Positions 1 through 3,945 of a stretch of 5,871 nt of DNA are shown piece by piece. Under the pieces are notes generated by a model. It did no database searches. It had not been told where the DNA came from and saw only the letters and a program-made list of their open reading frames with translations. Numbering within the stretch: position 1 is the first letter of the stretch; every line of letters starts with the position of its first letter. Location of the stretch: contig URCK01000083.1 in NCBI GenBank assembly GCA_900546295.1, positions 1-5,871 on the forward strand, written 5' to 3'. The position numbers and the translations under genes were made by a program. This DNA is from an uncultured Eubacteriales bacterium (GTDB taxonomy: Bacteria > Bacillota > Clostridia > Oscillospirales > Oscillospiraceae).

Positions 1-405
1 GCCCGCTCCAGCCGCATGATGATGTGGATGATGCCGCTCATGTCCCTGTGGATCGGCTTCACCCTGCCCGCCGCTCTCGGCGTTTACTGGATCGTCAACT
101 CGCTGCTCTATGCCATCCAGGAAAAGGTGCTCACCAAGTACTACAAGAGCCACATGGAAGACGAGATCAGCGAGAAGGAGCGCCAGAAGCGCGAGAACCG
201 CATCCGCCGCATGGAGGCTGCCCGCGAGCAGCAGCGTAAGATCGCCGCCGAGGAGGCGGAGAAGAAGACGCTCAAGGAAAAGCGCGCGGAAAAGCAGGCC
301 GGCAAGGCTGCGAAGAAGAAAAACTCCACCAACGAAAACGGCCGCGTCGGCGACCGTCCCTATGCCCGCGGCCGTTCCTACGACCCCGAGCACTACGGAG
401 AATAA
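1..405 (+). CDS. yidC: Membrane protein insertase YidC/Oxa1 family, C-terminal part (5' end outside window)
   Basis: YidC inserts and folds membrane proteins in the cytoplasmic membrane, alone or with SecYEG. The frame is open from base 1, so the start and most of the protein lie upstream; 134 codons are visible. Residues 6-40 (counted from base 1) hold the last transmembrane region, with the family-typical stretch MPLMSLWIGFTLPAALGVYW followed by IVNSLLYAIQ. After it comes a roughly 90-residue cytoplasmic tail. Its first part (about 50-105) is rich in Glu, Lys, Arg and Ala and probably forms a coiled coil; it ends in a Gly/Arg/Tyr-rich segment. Long basic tails of this kind are known from Firmicute YidC2-type proteins, where they contact the ribosome. 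The catalytic hydrophilic-groove arginine would lie upstream. jag follows after 19 bases, the standard Firmicute arrangement, so the two are probably cotranscribed. Identity is secure from the last helix and the context. Confidence 0.93.
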   Translation, partial: ARSSRMMMWMMPLMSLWIGFTLPAALGVYWIVNSLLYAIQEKVLTKYYKSHMEDEISEKERQKRENRIRRMEAAREQQRKIAAEEAEKKTLKEKRAEKQAGKAAKKKNSTNENGRVGDRPYARGRSYDPEHYGE

Positions 406-409
406 TTGT

Positions 410-415
410 AAGGAG
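410..415 (+). promoter_or_regulatory. Ribosome binding site of jag
   Basis: AAGGAG lies 9 bases before the ATG at 425 and sits wholly in the short yidC-jag gap. It fixes the jag start and makes independent initiation on the shared transcript likely. Confidence 0.85.
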
Positions 416-424
416 CTTGTCTGA

Positions 425-1339
425 ATGATCAAGTTTATTGACGTAACGGGCAAGACGGAGGACGAGGCGATCCGCAGCGCGCTCGCTCAGCTGGGAATGG
501 ACAGAGACGATGTCTCCGTCGAGATCCTTGAGCGTGCGAAGTCCGGATTCCTCGGCATCGGCAGCGCGCCCGCGCGCGTTCGCGTGAGCTATGACGACGG
601 CAAGGCCGAAGAAGAGGTCAAGCCCGCTCCGCAGCATGCCGAACCCAAGCCCGAAAAGAAAGTTGAACCCGCTTCTGCGCCCAAGGCCGTGCCCATGTAC
701 GCGCCCGAGGTGCTGCAGAAAAAAGAATCCCGTGCAAACGACAAGCCGCGTACCGAACGCGGCGACCGTCCCGCGCGCGAAGACCGCCGCGAGAACCGCG
801 CTCCCCGCGCCGAGCGCGCGGAGCGTCCCGCCCCGCAGCCCAAGCCCATTGTCGACCTCGGCGAAGAGTGCCGCGACGAAAAGAGCGAGCAGATCCGCTC
901 CTTCCTCAAGGGCCTGCTTGAGCACATGGATTCCGCGGCCGAGATCAAGGTCTACGAGAGCGAGAAGGGCCGCTACAAGGTCTTCCTCGAGGGCGAGAAG
1001 CTCGGCGCGCTGATCGGCCGCCGCGGCGAAACGCTCGACGCCATCCAGCAGCTGACCAATTACAGCATCAACCGCGGCAGCGAGAAAAACCGCGTGCGCG
1101 TGCAGGTCGATGCCGAGAACTACCGCGAAAAGCGCGAGCAGAGCCTCGAGCGCCTCGCGGAAAAGGTCGCCGGCAAGGTCACCAAGTACCGCCGCAACGT
1201 CACCCTCGAGCCGATGAACGCCTATGAGCGCCATGTGATCCACACAGCGCTCCAGGATACGCCGGGCGTGACCACCTTCTCCATCGGCACCGAGCCGAAC
1301 CGCCGCGTCGTCGTGTCCTACGACCGCACGAAGGTGTAA
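425..1339 (+). CDS. jag: Jag/KhpB (EloR, SpoIIIJ-associated) RNA-binding protein
   Basis: Cytoplasmic RNA-binding protein. In other Firmicutes, Jag/KhpB/EloR pairs with KhpA and affects cell elongation and division, and it is named for its genetic neighbour yidC (spoIIIJ). All three family domains are present in 304 residues. The Jag_N domain covers about 1-55, with the conserved KSGFLGIG at 39-46. A KH domain covers about 163-232, with the RNA-contacting GxxG loop GRRG at 198-201. An R3H domain covers about 233-304, with R269 and H273 as the Arg-x3-His signature inside NAYERHVIHTAL. Between Jag_N and KH is a low-complexity linker (about 60-148) rich in Pro, Arg, Glu and Ala, with near-repeats such as RAERAERPAP. 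The start at 425 is supported by the AAGGAG site and by the Jag_N domain beginning at residue 1. The next gene starts 9 bases after the stop. Confidence 0.95.
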   Translation: MIKFIDVTGKTEDEAIRSALAQLGMDRDDVSVEILERAKSGFLGIGSAPARVRVSYDDGKAEEEVKPAPQHAEPKPEKKVEPASAPKAVPMYAPEVLQKKESRANDKPRTERGDRPAREDRRENRAPRAERAERPAPQPKPIVDLGEECRDEKSEQIRSFLKGLLEHMDSAAEIKVYESEKGRYKVFLEGEKLGALIGRRGETLDAIQQLTNYSINRGSEKNRVRVQVDAENYREKREQSLERLAEKVAGKVTKYRRNVTLEPMNAYERHVIHTALQDTPGVTTFSIGTEPNRRVVVSYDRTKV

Positions 1340-1348
1340 GCGGCCGCG

Positions 1349-1960
1349 ATGAAAAAGATCCTGCTCTCCGCGATCATCGCAGGCTGCGCCATCGGCTTTG
1401 GCGGTACGGTGTTTCTCTCGGTGGAGAATACCGTCGTCGGGTCGGTGCTCTTCACGATCGGCCTTTTCGTTGTCTGCACGCGCGGGCTGCACCTCTTCAC
1501 GGGGAAGGTCTGCTATGTGTTCGACAATGACGCGGCCTATGCAAAGGCTCTCCCCGTCATCTGGCTGGGCAACCTCATCGGCACCTCGCTCGTCGCGCTC
1601 CTGGAGCAGTTTACGCGCCTTGCCTCTCTCGATGCCCGCGCGCAGGCCATCTGCAATGTGAAGCTCTCCGAGCCGCTGCTCGGCGCGTTCATCCTTGCGG
1701 TCTTCTGCAACGTGATGATCTACATCGGCGTGGAGGGCTACCGCTCCAACCCGCATGAGATCGGCAAATACCTCGCGCTCTTTTTCGGCGTGGTCGTGTT
1801 CATCCTCTGCGGCTTTGAGCACTGCGTGGCGAACATGTACTACTTTACGATGGGCGGCGCGTGGAGCGCACGCACGATCCTCTATCTTCTCGTCATCACG
1901 CTCGGCAACGCGGCAGGCGGCGTCATCGGCTCGCTGACCCACAAGCTGCTCGACCGTTGA
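1349..1960 (+). CDS. Formate/nitrite transporter (FNT) family channel
   Basis: Pentameric inner-membrane channel family that moves small monovalent anions (formate, nitrite or hydrosulfide). The 203 residues hold six hydrophobic segments: about 4-24, 28-50 (broken helix), 66-86, 108-129, 140-165 and 176-200. Family key residues are visible, by my own alignment to E. coli FocA from memory: T51 in LHLFTGK (FocA T91), K105 (K156), N121 (N172), H158 in GFEHCVANM (H209) and N187 in LGNAAGG (N262). The spacing is conserved, with 16 residues from K105 to N121. Pore-lining F35, L39, L49, F50 and F151 also match FocA, which favours a formate channel, but substrate cannot be read from this. The protein is shorter than FocA (about 280) because termini and loops are trimmed; all six helices remain. 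It has 7 cysteines. No strong Shine-Dalgarno exists; AAGGTG at the end of jag (1331-1336) is the best candidate, so translation may depend on reading through jag. A strong terminator follows. Confidence 0.9.
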   Translation: MKKILLSAIIAGCAIGFGGTVFLSVENTVVGSVLFTIGLFVVCTRGLHLFTGKVCYVFDNDAAYAKALPVIWLGNLIGTSLVALLEQFTRLASLDARAQAICNVKLSEPLLGAFILAVFCNVMIYIGVEGYRSNPHEIGKYLALFFGVVVFILCGFEHCVANMYYFTMGGAWSARTILYLLVITLGNAAGGVIGSLTHKLLDR

Positions 1961-1980
1961 CGGACGGCGCACAAGACAAC

Positions 1981-2025
1981 AAAAAACGACGGATACGCAA
2001 AAAAGCGTATCCGTCGTTTCCTTTT
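1981..2025. terminator. Bidirectional rho-independent terminator between convergent genes
   Basis: Bases 1984-1998 (AAACGACGGATACGC) and 2005-2019 form a perfect 15-bp inverted repeat around a six-A loop (1999-2004). On the plus strand the stem is followed by CC and then TTTT (2022-2025), ending the yidC-jag-FNT transcript. On the minus strand the stem runs into a T-rich tract (complement of the A-run at 1981-1986, then GTTGTCTTG), ending the xth-membrane protein transcript. It sits in the 87-base gap between the convergent stop codons. Confidence is high in the hairpin and good in the two-way role. Confidence 0.92.
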
Positions 2026-2044
2026 ATCCACAGCCTGTGCAAAA
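2024..2044. promoter_or_regulatory. Inverted pair of DnaA-box-like 9-mers
   Basis: The plus strand at 2024-2032 reads TTATCCACA, an exact match to the bacterial DnaA-box consensus. The minus strand at 2036-2044 reads TTTTGCACA, which differs from TTATNCACA at a single position. The two face each other across 3 bases and share the palindrome CACAG-C-CTGTG (2029-2039). They lie between the terminator hairpin and the stop codon of the minus-strand membrane protein gene, so they are non-coding. Neighbouring yidC-jag is usually close to oriC in Firmicutes, which makes DnaA binding plausible. Binding itself is an inference. Confidence 0.45.
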
Positions 2045-2047
2045 GCA

Positions 2048-2281
2048 TCAGTATTTTTTCTGTCTCTGCCCCTTGAGAAGGCCGAGGTGCTTGCAGAGCG
2101 TGTAGGAAAAGACGACCAGCGCGACCGTCAGGCTCAGGGCGATGACGTTGCGCGCGGTGTCCGTCAGCGTGAGCGTGCGCGATGAAAAAAGCAACGCGAG
2201 CACAAGGTCCGCGGCGAAGACCGCGCCGCTGAAAATGAGCACAAAGAGCGTCTTTTTGCTCATGGGACGTTTTTCTTCCAT
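2048..2281 (-). CDS. Small two-helix membrane protein of unknown function
   Basis: I do not recognise this 77-residue protein. It has a charged N-terminus (MEEKRPMSKK), a hydrophobic segment at about 11-33, a short Ser/Thr/Arg linker, a second hydrophobic segment at about 44-65, and a basic C-terminus (KGQRQKK). Positive charges at both ends suggest a helical hairpin with both termini in the cytoplasm. The start at 2281 is well supported: the A of its ATG is the last base of the xth stop codon (TGATG), and AAGGAGG lies 7 bases upstream inside xth. A start at Met7 is possible but has no such site. It is thus coupled to the exonuclease gene and is followed by the shared terminator. A cysteine (C63) lies near the end of helix 2. 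The gene is very likely real because of the ribosome binding site and hydrophobic pattern; its function is unknown. Confidence 0.75.
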   Translation of the reverse strand: MEEKRPMSKKTLFVLIFSGAVFAADLVLALLFSSRTLTLTDTARNVIALSLTVALVVFSYTLCKHLGLLKGQRQKKY

Positions 2282-3042
2282 CAGTTTTCCTCCTTCAATT
2301 CAAGCAGCACCGGGCAGTGGTCGCTGCCCGTGACCTCGGGCAGAATGTCCGCGTTTTCGATGCGCTCTCGCAGGCGCTCGGAGACGATGAAGTAGTCGAT
2401 GCGCCACCCGACGTTCCTTGCCCGCGACTGCGCGCGGTAGCTCCACCACGAGTAGGCGTCGGTCTTTTCAGGGTACAGCGTGCGGAAGGAATCCAGAAAG
2501 CCCGAGGACAAAAGCTCCGTCATCTTGCCGCGCTCTTCGTCGGTGAAGCCGGGGTTAAAGTGGTTCGTCTTCGGGTTTTTGAGGTCGATCTCCTCGTGCG
2601 CCACGTTTAAGTCGCCGCAGTAGACGACGGGCTTGATCGTGTCAAGCTCGCAGAGGTAGGCGCGCAGCGCGTCCTCCCACTCCATGCGGTAGGCAAGGCG
2701 GCGCAGCTCGTCCTGGGAGTTCGGCGTGTAGCAGCAGACGAGGTAGAAGTCCTCGTATTCACAGGTGATGACGCGCCCCTCGTGGCGGTGCACATCCTCG
2801 CCGAAGTCATAGCTCACCGAGAGCGGCTCACGCTTGGTGAAGACCGCCGTGCCCGAATAGCCCTTCTTGTCCGCGCTGTTCCAGTAGATGTGGTACTGCG
2901 GCAGGTCAAGCTCGATCTGGTGCGGCTGCAATTTTGTCTCCTGCAGGCAGATCACATCCGCGTCGATGAAATCCACAAAGTCGAGAAAGCCCTTGCCCAC
3001 GCAGGCGCGCAGACCGTTGACGTTCCATGAAATGAGTTTCAT
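2281..3042 (-). CDS. xth: Exodeoxyribonuclease III / AP endonuclease (Xth/ExoA)
   Basis: Cytoplasmic base-excision-repair nuclease of the endonuclease/exonuclease/phosphatase fold. It cleaves DNA 5' to abasic sites and trims 3' ends, using a divalent metal. The 253 residues match the family's usual size (B. subtilis ExoA type, about 250). Visible motifs are SWNVNGLRA with N7, LQETK with metal-binding E35, GYSGTAVF at 61-68, YTPNSQ with Y105, GDLNVAHEEID with D144 and N146, GWRIDYF with D216, and the terminal GSDHCPV with D241 and H242. All catalytic positions are present, so it should be active. The ATG at 3042 gives the canonical MKLISWNVNG start, and the minus strand has GGAGG 11 bases upstream. 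It is the first gene of a two-gene operon with the overlapping small membrane protein gene, and it is transcribed divergently from radC-uvrB. Confidence 0.97.
   Translation of the reverse strand: MKLISWNVNGLRACVGKGFLDFVDFIDADVICLQETKLQPHQIELDLPQYHIYWNSADKKGYSGTAVFTKREPLSVSYDFGEDVHRHEGRVITCEYEDFYLVCCYTPNSQDELRRLAYRMEWEDALRAYLCELDTIKPVVYCGDLNVAHEEIDLKNPKTNHFNPGFTDEERGKMTELLSSGFLDSFRTLYPEKTDAYSWWSYRAQSRARNVGWRIDYFIVSERLRERIENADILPEVTGSDHCPVLLELKEEN
2289..2295 (-). promoter_or_regulatory. Ribosome binding site of the small membrane protein gene
   Basis: The minus strand reads AAGGAGG, 7 bases before the ATG at 2281. It lies inside the last codons of xth. This strong site is the main evidence that the small downstream frame is translated and that it starts at 2281. 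Confidence 0.85.
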
Positions 3043-3053
3043 TGGGGAAAAGT

Positions 3054-3058
3054 CCTCC
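3054..3058 (-). promoter_or_regulatory. Ribosome binding site of xth
   Basis: The minus strand reads GGAGG, 11 bases before the xth ATG at 3042. The spacing is slightly long but acceptable, and no other start with a better site fits the conserved MKLISWN N-terminus. Confidence 0.7.
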
Positions 3059-3080
3059 GAACATATTTGATGGTGCTCCC

Positions 3081-3109
3081 ATTGTACTATCCGGGCGGGG
3101 CAAAAGCAA
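3081..3109 (-). promoter_or_regulatory. Predicted promoter of the xth operon
   Basis: On the minus strand a -35-like TTGCTT (3109-3104) is separated by 17 bases from a -10 TACAAT (3086-3081), which matches TATAAT in five of six positions. Transcription would begin near 3074, giving a leader of about 30 bases that contains the GGAGG site. The -35 is weak beyond its TTG. Confidence 0.55.
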
Positions 3110-3131
3110 CAAAAAATGCGCGCGGAGAAGA

Positions 3132-3147
3132 AAGTGAAAAAACACTT
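3132..3147. repeat. Short inverted repeat overlapping the radC promoter -35
   Basis: AAGTG (3132-3136) and CACTT (3143-3147) are perfect inverted arms around six A bases. The right arm overlaps the first two bases of the predicted -35 element. It could be an operator half-site pair, or chance in an A-rich stretch. No regulator can be named from it. Confidence 0.35.
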
Positions 3148-3174
3148 GTACGATTTTTGAAGCCGTGATAAAAT
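3146..3174 (+). promoter_or_regulatory. Predicted promoter of the radC-uvrB operon
   Basis: TTGTAC (3146-3151) and TAAAAT (3169-3174, five of six to TATAAT) are 17 bases apart. A TG one base before the -10 (3166-3167) makes it an extended -10 element. Transcription would begin near 3181, giving a leader of about 63 bases. The surrounding sequence is clearly more AT-rich than the coding DNA. This is the better of the two promoter predictions in the divergent region. Confidence 0.65.
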
Positions 3175-3229
3175 ACAATATTAAGACAAAAATAGGAGAA
3201 GATCACCGCCTTTTGCGGCAAAAAAGATA

Positions 3230-3237
3230 GGGGAGGA
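3230..3237 (+). promoter_or_regulatory. Ribosome binding site of radC
   Basis: GGGGAGGA lies 6 bases before the ATG at 3244 and supports that start. A similar but weaker block, ATAGGAGAAG, occurs further upstream in the leader at 3192-3201 without a convincing start codon behind it. Confidence 0.8.
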
Positions 3238-3243
3238 CCAGCC

Positions 3244-3945
3244 ATGCCGGTACATGAAGGACACCGCGCGCGTAAGAAGGAACAGTTCCGCGCCCACGGG
3301 CTCGATGCGTTCGCCGACCATGAGGTGCTCGAGCTTCTCCTCTACTACGCCGTGCCGCGGCAGGACACCAATCCCATCGCGCACCGCCTGATGCAAAAAT
3401 TCGGCTCGCTCGAGGCGGTCTTTTCCGCCGACCGCGAGACGCTTGAGGAGGTAGAGGGCGTGGGCGAGAACGCCTCGACGCTGCTCACGCTCATGCTGCC
3501 GCTGATGCGCCGCGTCCGCGCCTCCGCCGGCGCGCACGAAACGGTGCTGAGCGACGCCGAGCAGGCGGGTGACTACTTTTTGGACCTCTTTTTCGGCGAG
3601 CGGGAGGAAAAGCTCTACGAGGTCTGCCTCGACGCGAAGGGCCGCCTCCTCGCCTGCCACCTGGTCGCCGAGGGCGACACCGAGAGCGTCCAGCTCAATA
3701 TGCGAAAAATTGTGGAAAATGCGCTCAAGTGCGGCGCGAGCGGCGTGCTGCTCGCCCACAACCATCCCAGCGGCGTGGCGCTCCCCTCCCCCTCGGACAA
3801 TGCGACCACGCTCTCGGTCTTCGACGCGCTGCGCACCGTGGGCGTCGAGCTTGCCGACCACATCATCGTCGCGGATGACGACTTTGTCTCCCTGCGGCAC
3901 AACGGGCTTCTGCCGGAAAGGAAGGGAAACGGATATGGAATTTAA
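3244..3945 (+). CDS. radC: RadC family JAMM/MPN-domain protein (UPF0758)
   Basis: A widely conserved bacterial protein, historically called DNA repair protein RadC; its true biochemical role is unsettled, and the family name should not be read as proof of a repair function. The 233 residues match the family length (about 225). The N-terminal part (about 1-95) is helical and contains a helix-hairpin-helix-like segment (EEVEGVGENASTLL, 68-81), a probable nucleic-acid contact. The C-terminal JAMM metallohydrolase domain (about 100-225) has the full zinc signature HNHPSG(x3)PSPSD, with H172, H174, S182 and D185. E121 or E122 is the likely catalytic glutamate. The metal site is therefore intact. 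The last residues (RKGNGYGI) come from the region shared with uvrB, whose ATG lies 11 bases before the end of this gene. It is the first gene of the rightward transcript from the divergent region. Confidence 0.95.
   Translation: MPVHEGHRARKKEQFRAHGLDAFADHEVLELLLYYAVPRQDTNPIAHRLMQKFGSLEAVFSADRETLEEVEGVGENASTLLTLMLPLMRRVRASAGAHETVLSDAEQAGDYFLDLFFGEREEKLYEVCLDAKGRLLACHLVAEGDTESVQLNMRKIVENALKCGASGVLLAHNHPSGVALPSPSDNATTLSVFDALRTVGVELADHIIVADDDFVSLRHNGLLPERKGNGYGI
3918..3926 (+). promoter_or_regulatory. Ribosome binding site of uvrB inside radC
   Basis: The purine-rich AAGGAAGGG near the radC end lies 8 bases before the ATG at 3935. It supports that start and coupled translation of the overlapping pair. 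Confidence 0.65.

Noticed and set aside
1340..1347. GCGGCCGC palindrome between jag and the FNT gene
   Set aside because: An 8-base GC palindrome in GC-rich DNA is unremarkable, too short to terminate transcription, and is not evidence of a cloning junction.
272..1972. 566-codon open frame on the minus strand, antisense to yidC tail, jag and FNT
   Set aside because: It lies fully opposite three recognisable genes. Its protein is low-complexity, rich in Arg, Ala, Leu, Asp and His, with no domain I recognise. Long antisense frames of this kind are expected in GC-rich coding DNA.
2906..3178. 90-codon minus-strand frame overlapping the xth start and promoter
   Set aside because: It is out of frame with xth, runs through the predicted xth promoter, and lacks its own ribosome binding site or homology.
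3206..3218. CCGC/GCGG hairpin in the radC leader as a possible terminator
   Set aside because: The stem is only 4 bp and is followed by A bases rather than T on the plus strand, and by TGATC on the minus strand.
3213..3230. Five-codon leader frame TTG...TAG ending on the radC ribosome binding site
   Set aside because: The nearest Shine-Dalgarno-like block is about 14 bases from the TTG, the peptide is only five codons, and there is no sign of attenuation structure.
3711..3719. Another DnaA-box-like 9-mer (minus strand TTTTCCACA) inside radC
   Set aside because: It is a single near-match within conserved coding sequence, without a partner site. It shows that one-mismatch boxes occur by chance here and tempers the intergenic pair.
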